From: Sphingomonas sp. Ag1 | Lineage (GTDB): Bacteria; Pseudomonadota; Alphaproteobacteria; Sphingomonadales; Sphingomonadaceae | DNA length: 64,000 nucleotides | Direction: 5' to 3' | Assembly (NCBI RefSeq): GCF_000980895.1 | Contig: NZ_LAZX01000081.1 | Span: 16,970 to 80,969, forward strand | Shown: piece after piece, positions 45,429 through 54,589 of the stretch | How the letters are laid out: every line of letters starts with the position of its first letter | Position numbering within the stretch: the stretch's first letter is position 1 | The notes under the pieces: generated by a model | Told to the model about the DNA's origin: nothing | Database searches by the model: none | Seen by the model: the letters and a program-made list of their open reading frames with translations, nothing else | Program-made: the position numbers and the translations under genes

Positions 45429-47314
45429 GCGATGGTCTCCTGCGGTCGCCCGGCCCTGTCTGCGGCGCTGTCCGTTGCCCCGTCTGTCGCCTCTTCGGGC
45501 GCCGGGATGGCATGCCAGAAATCGTCCTCCACCCGGTCGGGCGGCACGTAGAGCAGCACCGTGTCGCCGACCGTGGGCGTCGGCGCGGAGGCGTGCGAGA
45601 ACATGCGCAGCGACCCGTCCTTGCGCAGCAGCAGCAGCGGGCCTCCTTCTTCGGGCAGCGTGGCGGCAGCGGCGGTGAAGCCGGCGACATCCTCGACGGT
45701 CGCGGCGGCGAAGGTCCAGCCCATCCGCTCGCGCCACGCGACATCCTCGACGCCCAGCCCCGACCGGAACATCGCCCGGCCGCGCAGCGCATCGGGCAGG
45801 CTGCGCGGATCGTCGCCCGCCGCATCGCCCAGCTGGTACACATTGTCGCGGCCCAGCTCGGGCGCGAACTCGCTGCACACCAGCGCATTATACGCCTCAT
45901 TCTCCGCCGTCGCGGCGAGCAGCCCGAATTGCAGCAGGTCGAGCCGTTCCTCGGTCGCCTCGGCCAGGATCTCGCCGTGATAGATCGGCACGCCCTCGGC
46001 GCGCGCAGCGGTCAGCCGCTGCCAGCTGTTGTCGCTGATCGTCACGCCCACGCCCAGCGCGCGCAGCGCGCGCGCCAGCGACAGGCTCCACCGCGTCGAC
46101 CCGACGATCAGCACGCCGCGCCCGCTCGGCGCAGTCAGCCCCAGCGCGCGGGCGAAGAAACCGATGGTGAAGCCGTGCGCGACGATCGTCGCCACCACCA
46201 CCGCGAACGACAGCGCGACCAACGTGCTGCCGTCGCCATAGCCCAGCTCGTCCAGCCTGAGCGCGAACAGGCCGGTGATCGCGATCGCCACCACGCCGCG
46301 CGGCGCGATCCACCCGATGAACAGCCGCTCGCGCCACGGGATGCGGCTGAACGCCAGGCTGATCAGCACCGTCGCGGGGCGCACGAGGAACAGCAGCGCG
46401 AACAGGAACAGCCCGAACCGCCACTCGAATTGCCGGAGCACGCTGAGGTCGAGCGACGCGGACAGCAGCACGAACACCCCCGAGACGAGGATGATCGTGA
46501 TATTCTCCTTGAAGCTCAGGAAATCGCGCAGCGACGCCAGCTTCATATTGGCCAGCGCAATGCCCATCACCGTGACGGCCAGCAGCCCCGTTTCCTGCTG
46601 GATCGCGTTGGACGCCACGAAGGTGCCGATCACCGCGACCAGGATCACCGGCGCCTTCAGATATTCAGGGACATAGCCGCGCGGCAGCGCCCAGCCGAGC
46701 AGCCGGGCGACGCCATAGCCCATCAGGCCCGCCACGATCGCCGCCAGCACCAGGCTCGCCAGGCTGTCGATGATCGTCGCGCCGCTGCCGGCCTGGCGCA
46801 GCACCTCATAGGTGACGACCGCGCACAGCGCGCCGATCGGGTCGTTGACGATCGCTTCCCATTTCAGGATCGCGCGCGGCCGCGCCGCGACGCTCGACTG
46901 GCGCAGCAGCGGCAGAACGACGGTGGGCCCGGTGACCACCAGGATGCCGGCGAACAGGATCGCGACCGGCCACACCAGCCCCGCGACATAATAACAGGCC
47001 AGCGCGCCCAGGACCCAGCCGACCGGCACGCCGACCAGCACCAGCCGGTGCACCGCGCCCTCGGCATGGCGCAATTCGCGCAGATTGAGGCTCAGCCCGC
47101 CCTCGAACAGGATCACCGCCACCGCCAGCGATATGGCGGGTTCCAGCAGCGCGCCGAAATCTTCCTCGGGGTGGATCAGCCCCGTCGCGGGCCCGGCGAT
47201 GAGCCCCGCGATCAGCATCAGCGCGATCGCCGGCAGCCCGGTGCGCCACGCAATCCACTGTGCGCCGATGCCGAGCAACCCGACAAGCGTCAGCACGATG
47301 GCCAGATGATTCAT
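45425..47314 (-). CDS. cation:proton antiporter with TrkA-type domain
   Basis: A 629-residue inner-membrane antiporter. Residues 1-400 form about 12 membrane segments with LILFEGGLSL-like VAVILFEGGLSLNLRELRHAEG, GPTVVLPLLR, WEAIVNDPIGALCA (the Asp-containing ion site of NhaP-type CPA1 proteins) and GWIAPRGVVAIAITGLFAL. Residues 415-530 are a TrkA_N-like nucleotide domain (GVLIVGSTRWSLSLARAL), and a TrkA_C-like domain may follow. GGGAGA lies before the ATG at 47314. Probably exchanges Na+ or K+ for protons under control of the soluble domain. Confidence 0.9.
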   Translation of the reverse strand: MNHLAIVLTLVGLLGIGAQWIAWRTGLPAIALMLIAGLIAGPATGLIHPEEDFGALLEPAISLAVAVILFEGGLSLNLRELRHAEGAVHRLVLVGVPVGWVLGALACYYVAGLVWPVAILFAGILVVTGPTVVLPLLRQSSVAARPRAILKWEAIVNDPIGALCAVVTYEVLRQAGSGATIIDSLASLVLAAIVAGLMGYGVARLLGWALPRGYVPEYLKAPVILVAVIGTFVASNAIQQETGLLAVTVMGIALANMKLASLRDFLSFKENITIILVSGVFVLLSASLDLSVLRQFEWRFGLFLFALLFLVRPATVLISLAFSRIPWRERLFIGWIAPRGVVAIAITGLFALRLDELGYGDGSTLVALSFAVVVATIVAHGFTIGFFARALGLTAPSGRGVLIVGSTRWSLSLARALRALGVGVTISDNSWQRLTAARAEGVPIYHGEILAEATEERLDLLQFGLLAATAENEAYNALVCSEFAPELGRDNVYQLGDAAGDDPRSLPDALRGRAMFRSGLGVEDVAWRERMGWTFAAATVEDVAGFTAAAATLPEEGGPLLLLRKDGSLRMFSHASAPTPTVGDTVLLYVPPDRVEDDFWHAIPAPEEATDGATDSAADRAGRPQETIA

Positions 47315-47896
47315 TGTGTCTCCCTGCCGTCGCCATCGCGCGACCCTTCCCCAAGGGCCGGGGCAATGACTTTGTTCCGGCAGGGCAACGTCATGCCGCC
47401 CTGCACCTCGAATTGCCGCGCCGGGATCATGCCCGCTCCAGCCCCGCCCCGACAACCCCGCGACAAGTGACCCGATCAGTCGCTCAGCCGTGCCGACCAG
47501 CGCCGCTGAGTCATGGACCTACAAAAGAGGGCTGCGCGTGCAACGGCTGAAGGACGAAGATGGGTGGTGAGCTGACTTAGGATCGGGCCGGTTCGAGCAG
47601 ACGCTTCCGCCGCCATTGCTTGGTTGATCTTCCAACGCACGAAGCTCGGCAAGGGTCACTATCCCGTTTTCGCTGCCACGCTTACGTGAGCGAGCACCGC
47701 AGAGTAATGTCGGAATTTCAAGTAGGTTAATCCATAGCTTGATCGGCACCGGCGAAGCTTGGACGGGTAGGGCTACGACAGCAGCGATCCAGCACCAAGT
47801 CGGAGGCCGGAATATGATCGGGAATCTCGGCGCGTCCCCCCACTGGCTCGGCGCCCATGATGCGGGCCGTTCGCCCGCTATTCCGACGTTGCACTA
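47315..47896. other. 582-base region without recognised gene
   Basis: No conserved gene, RNA or repeat is recognised. A minus-strand frame at 47519-47749 (76 residues, MPIKLWINLLEIPTLLCG start) has no family match and no clear ribosome site, so it is not called. Base composition around 47640-47760 is lower in G+C than the neighbours, which may indicate a remnant of transferred DNA. Confidence 0.4.
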
Positions 47897-49273
47897 ATGG
47901 TCGCGAGCACGACTGAGCCCGGGTCCGCCTGGCGCGAACTATGGATGAAGGAGGATTGGTGGGCGACGTGGATCGGCCTCTCGATCGTCCTCGCCGCTTG
48001 CGCATTGTTCTGGAGCGGCAGCAGCCTGCGTTGGCTGGCGGTGGTGCCGCCGCGGTGGACAGATTTCCGTCAGGTGGTCTACGATATTGCGACGAACTGG
48101 CCGCGCTATATCGGCCTGTACGTCCTCTGGCTGGCCGCCTTCTCGCTCGCCCTTGCGGTGATGGGGCAGCGGGTGCGCGCCTTCCTGCCCGCCTTCACCC
48201 TGCTGTATCTTGCCGCCTACGCGATCTTCGTCATCGGCCAGTGGCAGGAGGCGTCGTCCTACAATCTCGAGCCGCCGCTGCTCGCGCTGTTGGTCGGCCT
48301 CGTCATCGCCAACACGGTGCGCCTGCCCTCCTGGTTCGAGGCGGGGCTGAAGACCGAATTCTACGTCAAGACCGGCATTGTGCTGCTCGGCGCGACCCTG
48401 CCGCTCTCGCTCGTCGTGCAGGCCGGGCCCGTGGCCATGTTGCAGGCGGCGCTCGTGTCGATCGTGACCTTCACCGTCATCTACACGGTGGCGGTCAGGC
48501 TCGGCCTTGATCGGCGCTTTGCGGCTACGCTGGGGGTGGGCGGCGCGGCCTGCGGGGTCTCGGCGGCAATTGCGGTCGCAGGTGCGGTGGGCGGCAAAAA
48601 GGAAGATACTGCCGTCGTCATCACGATCGTCGTGATCTGGGCCATGATCATGGTCTTTGCCCTGCCGCTCGCCGGGCGCGCGCTGGGCCTCCCGACCGGC
48701 GTGGCGGGCGCATGGATCGGCACCTCCGAATTCGCTGATGCGGCGGGGTTCGCGGCGGCGCAGACCTATGGCGGCTACGCCGGCGAGGTTCAGGGCATCA
48801 CTGGCACCGCGGATCAAGCTATCTCTGCCTTCACGCTGATGAAGGTGGTCGGTCGCGACATGTGGGTGGGTGTGTGGGCTGTGGGACTCGCGATCATCGC
48901 GACGACGCGATGGGGCCCGCACCCCGGCGGCAGCGCGCCCGACGTGGGCGAAATCTGGCGACGTTTCCCCAAGTTCGTGATCGGGCTGTTCCTCGCCTCT
49001 GCGATCATCACCGCCGCGACCGCCCATTACAGCTTGGAGCGGTATGACAACATCGTCGCGCCGACGTTGACGGGTCCGATCAAGGACCTGCGTACCTGGG
49101 CATTCATCTTCTGCTTCTTCAGCATCGGCCTGACGACCCGTTTCCGTGACCTGGCTGCCGCCGGCCGAACGCCCTTCGGCGCATTCACCGCCGGCGTGGT
49201 CGTCAACGTCATCCTGGGCTTCGTCCTCTCCGTCTATGTCTTCGGCGCCTATTGGGCGACGCTGGGGCAATGA
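47897..49273 (+). CDS. YeiH/UPF0324-family putative sulfate exporter
   Basis: A 458-residue membrane protein of the Cons_hypoth698 (YeiH, PF03601) family. After about 75 residues with extra N-terminal membrane segments come EPPLLALLVGLVIANTV, FYVKTGIVLLGATLPLSL, LGVGGAACGVSAAIAVAGAVGGKKED and ISAFTLMKVVGRDMWVGVW. The family contains a proposed sulfite/sulfate exporter linked to taurine degradation and the E. coli protein YeiH of unknown role. Its stop overlaps a small Cys-rich gene by four bases. Here it could remove sulfite or sulfate formed from sulfonates, although the ssu locus is 30 kb away. Confidence 0.88.
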   Translation: MVASTTEPGSAWRELWMKEDWWATWIGLSIVLAACALFWSGSSLRWLAVVPPRWTDFRQVVYDIATNWPRYIGLYVLWLAAFSLALAVMGQRVRAFLPAFTLLYLAAYAIFVIGQWQEASSYNLEPPLLALLVGLVIANTVRLPSWFEAGLKTEFYVKTGIVLLGATLPLSLVVQAGPVAMLQAALVSIVTFTVIYTVAVRLGLDRRFAATLGVGGAACGVSAAIAVAGAVGGKKEDTAVVITIVVIWAMIMVFALPLAGRALGLPTGVAGAWIGTSEFADAAGFAAAQTYGGYAGEVQGITGTADQAISAFTLMKVVGRDMWVGVWAVGLAIIATTRWGPHPGGSAPDVGEIWRRFPKFVIGLFLASAIITAATAHYSLERYDNIVAPTLTGPIKDLRTWAFIFCFFSIGLTTRFRDLAAAGRTPFGAFTAGVVVNVILGFVLSVYVFGAYWATLGQ

Positions 49274-49521
49274 GCATCGCCACGATCTTCCGGGACCTTC
49301 TGGAGGCGGGGGCGCGAGACAAGCCCTGCCGCCCGTGCGCGCATTTCTGCGACGATCCCGCGCGGCTGAAACGTGAATTGCCGGGGCTGACGGCGCTCTC
49401 CTCGACCAGCGCCTCGGTCTGCGCGCAGGACGGTTTATGCCTGCACCACGGATTGATCATCAACGGTCGACGCCGCTGCCCCGCCTTCAGCCCCTGCGAC
49501 TTGGGCCTCGAGCGGGCGTGA
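49270..49521 (+). CDS. small Cys-rich protein coupled to YeiH-type exporter
   Basis: An 83-residue protein whose ATG overlaps the exporter stop (ATGA). It has eight cysteines arranged as CRPCAHFC (residues 20-27), SVCAQDGLC, RRCPAF and SPCDL, with a His pair between (CLHHG). The pattern suggests a zinc or iron-sulfur site. No known family is recognised. Translational coupling argues that it acts with the exporter, perhaps as a redox or metal sensor subunit; that is inference. Confidence 0.6.
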   Translation: MSIATIFRDLLEAGARDKPCRPCAHFCDDPARLKRELPGLTALSSTSASVCAQDGLCLHHGLIINGRRRCPAFSPCDLGLERA

Positions 49522-49876
49522 CTTGAGTGTACGGCCACCCTCCCATCTGCATCGGGGCAGATAGCGAACGCTGACAGTGCGCCGTCGGTTTATCTGTCGG
49601 GCACGCTCGAAAAACTCGTCGCCGGGACTCCAGCTTAATTGCAGCAGGTCAAGAGTCGCGGCCGATCACGCCTCCCAAGCATCGAAGTCGCTTTCATTTT
49701 GCGCCCCGGCTATCGCAAGGAGGCGCAGCGCCTCGCAGGGGTACGAGTTTGGACTGGGCTCTAAGGACCGCTAGTGGGGCGCTACCCGACAGTCCGCTTT
49801 ATGATTCCACGGCCCGGCTCTGAGTCATCTGTCCTCGACGCGTACGCCCATCATTGACGGACGCCGTTGCCGGATT

Positions 49877-49894
49877 ATGTACCGCCCCGTACAT
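49877..49894. promoter_or_regulatory. perfect palindrome upstream of bdcA
   Basis: ATGTAC (49877-49882), six bases, then GTACAT (49889-49894) form a perfect inverted repeat 21 bases before the bdcA start, just ahead of its ribosome site (AAGGAGAG). In E. coli bdcA is repressed by the TetR-type BdcR; no such regulator is encoded next to it here. The rest of the 394-base gap from 49522 shows no gene. Confidence 0.55.
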
Positions 49895-49915
49895 TATCCA
49901 TCAAGGAGAGGCCGC

Positions 49916-50629
49916 ATGGCTGCGTTTTCAGGAAAGAAGGTTCTCGTGCTCGGTGGCAGTCGCGGGATCGGCGCGGCGATCGTGCGGCGCTTCGCGAACG
50001 ATGGCGCGGCGGTGACCTTCACCTATGCCGGATCGCGCGACGCGGCCGAGCGGCTGGCATCGGAAACCGGCGCCACGGCGGTGCAGACCGACAGCGCGGA
50101 TCGCGACGCGGTGATCGCCCGGGTGCGCGACAGCGGCCCGCTCGACGTGCTGGTGGTGAACGCCGGCTATGCGATCTTCGGCGACGCGCTGGCGCAGGAT
50201 CCCGATGCGATCGACCATCTGCTGCGCGTCAACGTCCACGCGCCTTATTACGCCTCCGTCGAGGCGGCGCGGCAGATGCCCGACGGCGGGCGGATCATCG
50301 TCATCGGCTCGGTCAACGGGGATCGCATGCCGATGCCCGGCATGGCCTCCTATGCGCTCAGCAAGTCGGCGCTTCAGGGCATGGCCCGCGGCCTCGCGCG
50401 TGATTTCGGCCCGCGCGGCATCACGATCAACATCGTGCAGCCCGGCCCGGTCGATACGGAGGCCAATCCCGCCGACGGCCCGATGAAGGATGTGATGCAC
50501 AGCTTCATGGCGATCAAGCGCCACGGCCGCCCGGACGAGATCGCCGCGATGGTCGCCTGGCTCGCCGGCCCGGAGGCCGGGTTTGTCACCGGCGCGATGC
50601 ACACGATCGACGGCGGCTTCGGCGCCTGA
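49916..50629 (+). CDS. bdcA: SDR-family cyclic-di-GMP-binding protein BdcA
   Basis: A 237-residue short-chain dehydrogenase-like protein, very close to E. coli BdcA from end to end as I recall it. It has the cofactor motif VLVLGGSRGIGAAIVRRFANDG, VVNAGYAIFG, catalytic Ser in VIGSVNGDR, YALSK (Tyr and Lys) and the C-terminal SFVTGAMHTIDG-like FVTGAMHTIDGGFGA. In E. coli it binds cyclic-di-GMP and promotes biofilm dispersal; some SDR activity with NADPH is also likely. The ATG at 49916 has AAGGAGAG upstream; an earlier in-frame ATG lies in the palindrome and is rejected. Confidence 0.9.
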   Translation: MAAFSGKKVLVLGGSRGIGAAIVRRFANDGAAVTFTYAGSRDAAERLASETGATAVQTDSADRDAVIARVRDSGPLDVLVVNAGYAIFGDALAQDPDAIDHLLRVNVHAPYYASVEAARQMPDGGRIIVIGSVNGDRMPMPGMASYALSKSALQGMARGLARDFGPRGITINIVQPGPVDTEANPADGPMKDVMHSFMAIKRHGRPDEIAAMVAWLAGPEAGFVTGAMHTIDGGFGA

Positions 50630-50715
50630 CCGCCTGATAAATGGGGGGGCGGGGGCGGGGCGCGTGCCGGCCGGCGCGCGCCCTTCTCGCCCTGCCTCCC
50701 GTCAACCGCCGCGGT

Positions 50716-51132
50716 TCAGCGGTCGGTGGTGCGGACGAACTCCATCAGCAGCGCCTTCAGGTCGCGCGCGCTGTCCTCGGCGCGGGTGCCGGCCTGTTCG
50801 CATATCCGCTTCAGCTCGCGCTCGAAGAAGGACGTGCCGGCTGACGACACCGCCCACCAGCCGGCAAAGGCGCGCCTGGCCGCGGTCGACGCCTCGAGTG
50901 TCAGGGCGCTGCGATGGCGCGGGTCCGACAGGATGCTCTGGCGCAGCGCAGCGACGCTCGCCGCCGGCCCCTCGATGAACTGCGAGAATCGCTCGCCGGT
51001 CCAGATCAGCGCACCCGTCACGTCGAGCGTCGCGTTGCGCGATTGCGAGACCGCTTGGATCGCCCGCATCGCCTCACCAGCCTCGGCACGGTCGAGCGTG
51101 CAGACGCTTGAATATAACCAGGTAGAAAACAT
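50716..51132 (-). CDS. BLUF-domain blue-light sensor
   Basis: A 138-residue single-domain BLUF photoreceptor that binds FAD. The key residues fit the family: Tyr7 (WLYSSVCTL), Asn33 (RNATLDVTGALIW), Gln51 (RFSQFIEG) and Trp near 92 (FAGWWAVSS), with DPRHR between. The C-terminal helical tail (ELKRICEQAGTRAEDSARDL) likely mediates an output contact. Short BLUF proteins signal by protein-protein interaction. It lies between bdcA and a PilZ protein, suggesting a light input into cyclic-di-GMP control. Confidence 0.92.
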   Translation of the reverse strand: MFSTWLYSSVCTLDRAEAGEAMRAIQAVSQSRNATLDVTGALIWTGERFSQFIEGPAASVAALRQSILSDPRHRSALTLEASTAARRAFAGWWAVSSAGTSFFERELKRICEQAGTRAEDSARDLKALLMEFVRTTDR

Positions 51133-51225
51133 GATGGTGACGGCGCGCGGGTGTTGATCTCAAAGAGGTGGGCGGCTCCATCGTCAATCGCACCCGTGTC
51201 GGTCAAGAGTGCTGCGGCCCTTGTG

Positions 51226-51242
51226 GTTACCAAAATGTTACC
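51226..51242. repeat. GTTACC direct repeat in BLUF/PilZ intergenic region
   Basis: GTTACC at 51226-51231 and again at 51237-51242, a period of 11 bases, in the divergent region between the BLUF and PilZ genes. Helically phased repeats of this kind can be activator sites; no binding protein is known. Confidence 0.3.
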
Positions 51243-51322
51243 GGCCGCTACCGTAGATTTGCCATCTCCCCCTCGCCCCCGGTCGCGCGGCAATGGTCGC
51301 CTCGCGAGCAGGAGGGTTGAAG

Positions 51323-51952
51323 ATGAACGTTCATGATCTGAACCGCGGCGCGATCGCGCAGGGCGCCCGGTCGTTACGATCGCTGTCCGCGCCGGAGCGG
51401 CGCCGTGGGCAGCGCCTGCGCACCGTGTACCGCGTCGCCCGGCTGTTCGCGCGCGGCGACACCGGGCTCGCGCGGGTGCGCAACATCTCTGACGGCGGGC
51501 TGATGCTCTCGACGACGATGGACATGTGCGTCGGCGATCCGGTGCGCGTCGACCTGTCGGACAGCTGCTCGCTGAGCGGCAAGGTTGCCTGGCACCACGG
51601 CGACCAATGCGGCATCGCGCTCAGCGCGCCGATCGACAGCAGCGCGGTGCTGAAGCGGCTGTTCGAGGAACGCCGCGCCGGCGACGCGCGCCCGATGCGG
51701 ATCAACCACCAGAAGTCGGTGGTGGTGGAAAGCGAGCTTGGCCTTCAGGTCGCGACGCTGCGCGACGTGTCGCAATCGGGGCTGAAGCTGGCGCATGACG
51801 GCCGCTTCACCGCGGGCCTGCCGGTCAAGGTGCGGCTCAGCCCCGAGCTGGAGCGCCGCGGCGTAGTGCGCTGGTCGCAGACCGGGCTCGCCGGCGTCGT
51901 CCTCACCGAGGGCTTGAGCGTGGAGGAACTAGGCTCGATGCGCGACCTGTAA
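51323..51952 (+). CDS. double PilZ-domain protein
   Basis: A 209-residue cytoplasmic protein with two PilZ domains. The first has basic RRRGQRLR near residue 27 followed by VRNISDGGLML ([D/N]xSxxG at 54-59); the second has LRDVSQSGLKLAHDG near 160. RxxxR plus DxSxxG binds cyclic-di-GMP in the family; the second domain lacks an obvious arginine motif and may not bind. AGGAGG lies seven bases before the ATG at 51323. Divergent from the BLUF gene. Confidence 0.85.
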   Translation: MNVHDLNRGAIAQGARSLRSLSAPERRRGQRLRTVYRVARLFARGDTGLARVRNISDGGLMLSTTMDMCVGDPVRVDLSDSCSLSGKVAWHHGDQCGIALSAPIDSSAVLKRLFEERRAGDARPMRINHQKSVVVESELGLQVATLRDVSQSGLKLAHDGRFTAGLPVKVRLSPELERRGVVRWSQTGLAGVVLTEGLSVEELGSMRDL

Positions 51953-51978
51953 TCACCCGTCCGCACCGGCTGCCTGTT

Positions 51979-52638
51979 TCAGGCAGGCTCCAACACGGCG
52001 GCATCCGCCACGCCCGCCGCAAAGCCGATCCGCATCGCCTCGGCGACGGTGCGCACCCCCAGCCGGTCGAACAGGTTGGCGCGGTGCATCTCGGCGGTGC
52101 GCACGCTGATCCCCAGCAGGTGCGCCGCGCTCTTGGTCGTTTCCCCGGCCATCAGCGCGGTCAGCATCTCGCGCTCGCGCGGCGACAGCTGGTCGACCCG
52201 TGCCGCGTTCTGGCGACGCGCGTTCTGCCGTGCGACCACCTCATCCAGTTCGTCCGACAGGCGGGCGATAATGTCCAGCAACACCGCCTCGGCGAACGGC
52301 TTTTCGATGAAGTCGCGCGCGCCCAGCTTCATCGCGCGCACCGCGCTCGGCATGTCACCATGTCCCGTCACGACGATCATCGGGAACAGCGCGCGCAGGT
52401 CCTGCGGGATACGCTCCAGCACCGCCAGCCCGTCGAGCTGCGGCATGCGAATGTCGAGCAGAGCGCACCCCGGCGCCAGCCCGGGCGCCTCGTCGAGGAA
52501 ATCGGTCCCGGACACGAACGGTCGCGGCGCATAGCCCGACGCGCTCAGCAGGAACGACGTTGATCGACGAACGCCGGCATCATCGTCAATGACGTACACC
52601 GCGCGGGAAGAAGAAGGCGCGGGCGCAGCAGCAACCAT
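51979..52638 (-). CDS. FixJ-family response regulator
   Basis: A 219-residue two-component regulator. The receiver (residues 12-130) has VYVIDDDAGVR, phosphoacceptor Asp in CALLDIRMPQLDGL, VVTGHGDMPSAVRAM and Lys in FIEKPF. The LuxR-type helix-turn-helix is LSPREREMLTALMAGETTKSAAHLLGISVRTAEMHR. The start is uncertain: ATG at 52638 lacks a good ribosome site and a TTG at 52701 is in frame. It is divergent from a PAS histidine kinase, its likely partner. Targets are unknown. Confidence 0.88.
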   Translation of the reverse strand: MVAAAPAPSSSRAVYVIDDDAGVRRSTSFLLSASGYAPRPFVSGTDFLDEAPGLAPGCALLDIRMPQLDGLAVLERIPQDLRALFPMIVVTGHGDMPSAVRAMKLGARDFIEKPFAEAVLLDIIARLSDELDEVVARQNARRQNAARVDQLSPREREMLTALMAGETTKSAAHLLGISVRTAEMHRANLFDRLGVRTVAEAMRIGFAAGVADAAVLEPA

Positions 52639-52780
52639 GGGGAGGACTTTTCCGTGATCGGGGAGAAGGCGCCCGATCAAGACTTCCGCGTCGGGAAGCA
52701 AGGGGACGGACCAGAGACAGGCGGCGCACTAACGCGCATAGAGGCGGCGCGCCATAACAAGGTTGGGGGAGATCTGAAAA

Positions 52781-54587
52781 ATGCTGAGCCTGACGGCGAC
52801 GGAATTCCTTGAACGTACCAGCGAGTGCGTTCTGGTCGTCGGTTCAGACTGGACGGTGAAATTCTGCAATGACCTTGCCCGGCGTGAGTTGCGCAGCCCC
52901 GATCTGGAGGGGAGCCACCTGTGGTCGACATTTCCCGCGGCGCGCGGCTCGGTCTTTGAGGAACGCTATCGCCTCGCGCTCGAGCGGCAGATGAGCCAGA
53001 CCTTCCAGGCTTATTATCCCTCGCTTGAGCGCTGGTATGATGTTCATGCCGTCCCGGCCGGCGGGAACCTCGCGGTGTTCTTCCGCAACCTCAACGGCGC
53101 CCGCGTCGCGCCGGGCGAGGTGCGGCCGCCCGCGCCGATGCTTGATGCGCTGTTCGACCAGACGTTCCTCGGGGTGATGCAGCTTGATGCGGGCGGGCGG
53201 CCGGTCGATGCGAACCACCAGCTCTGCAGCCTCGTCGCGCGTTCCGCTTGCGATCTTCTGTCGCGGCCGATGGCCGACTGGATAATGCCGACCGACCTTA
53301 AGGCATTGGAGGCGTGGCTGCGCCATGTGCAGGCGACGACGGCGCCGGGCGAGTGCGAGGTCCGGATCGTGCGCCCGGATGGGGAAATCCGCCACTGCTC
53401 GCTGCGCCTCTCGTCCGAGGGCAGCATGCCGGCTGGCCGGCGCACTATCCTGGTCTCCGCCGACATCACCGACCGCCGGCAGGCGGAGGCGCATTTGCGC
53501 GAGCGGGAACAACGCCTTCACCTCGCCGCGCGCGCCACCAACGACGTCATCTGGGACCATGACCTGCGCTCGGGCGAGGTCAGCTGGAACCACGCGATCG
53601 AGCAGCTCCACGGCGCCCCGGCAATCGACCACGTCAGCTGGTGGGTGGCAGATCCACCCCGAGGACCGCCCGCGCGTCACCGCCGATATCGACGCCTTCA
53701 TCGTTTCGGGCGGGGAGCATTGGCAGCATGAATATCGCTTCGCCCGCGCCGATGGCAGCCACGCCCACGTCCTCCACCGCGCCTTTCTGGTGCGCGACGA
53801 TGGCGGTGCGGCGGTCCGCATGGTCGGCGCGATGACCGACATCAGCCAGCGGGTGGAGGCGCAACAGCGGCTGAACCGGCTGCAGGGCGAGCTGATCCAC
53901 GTCTCGCGCGTCAGCGCGATGGGCACCATGGCCTCCGCGCTCGCGCATGAGCTCAACCAGCCGCTCACCGGCATCGCCAATTATGTCTCGGGCGCGCGCC
54001 GCCTGCTCGAGGCGCGCGGCGCCGACGCGCTGGAGGATGTCCTGCCCGCGCTTTCGCTCGCCGCGGATGAGGTCAACAACGTCGGCGAGATGATCCGTCG
54101 CCTGCGCCGCATGGTGGCGCACGGCCGCGCCGATGTGCAGCCGGTCGCGCTCGGCCGGCTGGTCCATGACGCGCTGTCGCTCGCCATTCCCAACCCGGCG
54201 CTGGCGCAGGTCGAGATCGCGGTGGATCTCGCCCCCGGCAAGGTCGATGCCGATCCGGTCCAGCTCCAGCAGGTGCTGGTCAACCTCATCCGCAACGCGA
54301 CCGAGGCGATGGAGCATGCGCCAACGCGCCGGCTGCGGATCTGGTCGACGGCGGAGGGGGATCGTCACCGCGTGCGGGTGTCCGACACCGGCGGCGGCCT
54401 CTCCGACGAGGTTGCGGCGGGGCTGTTCTCGGCCTTCCGCTCGACCAAGGAGAACGGAATGGGCGTCGGGCTCACCATCTGCCGCACGATCATCGAATCG
54501 CATCGCGGCACCATCGGCGTGGAGGAAACCTCGCCCGCGGGGACGACGATGTTCTTCGTCCTCCCGCTCTCCCGCGCCGAACCCTGA
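52781..54587 (+). pseudogene. FixL-type PAS histidine kinase with one-base frameshift
   Basis: Frame one gives two PAS-like domains (MLSLTATEFLERTSECVLVV; LFDQTFLGVMQLDAGGRPVDANHQLC) and the start of a third (WDHDLRSGEVSWNHAIEQLHG) to HVSWW near 53643. The same protein resumes in another frame with QIHPEDRPRVTADIDAF and continues through the H-box ALAHELNQPLTGIANY, N-box LVNLIRNATEAME, G1 VSDTGGGLSDE and G2 GMGVGLTICRTII. Deleting one G in the GGTGGGTGG run near 53645 joins both into 601 codons. So the gene is either inactivated by one insertion or misread at this G-rich spot. The divergent FixJ-type gene is intact, which favours a functional pair and a read error. Confidence 0.85.
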
Positions 54588-54589
54588 CG

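Noticed and set aside
47715..47740. GTAGG and TTAATCC next to each other upstream of the YeiH gene, similar to parts of the sulfonate dyads
   Set aside because: The parts are adjacent and in the wrong order, without the 11-12-base spacing, so they do not match the element.
47519..47749. 76-residue minus-strand open frame between antiporter and YeiH genes
   Set aside because: No family resemblance, no ribosome site, and unusual composition; could be a remnant but no gene can be supported.
49577..49774. 65-residue plus-strand frame after the Cys-rich gene
   Set aside because: Composition is like random frame translation and no start signal is present.
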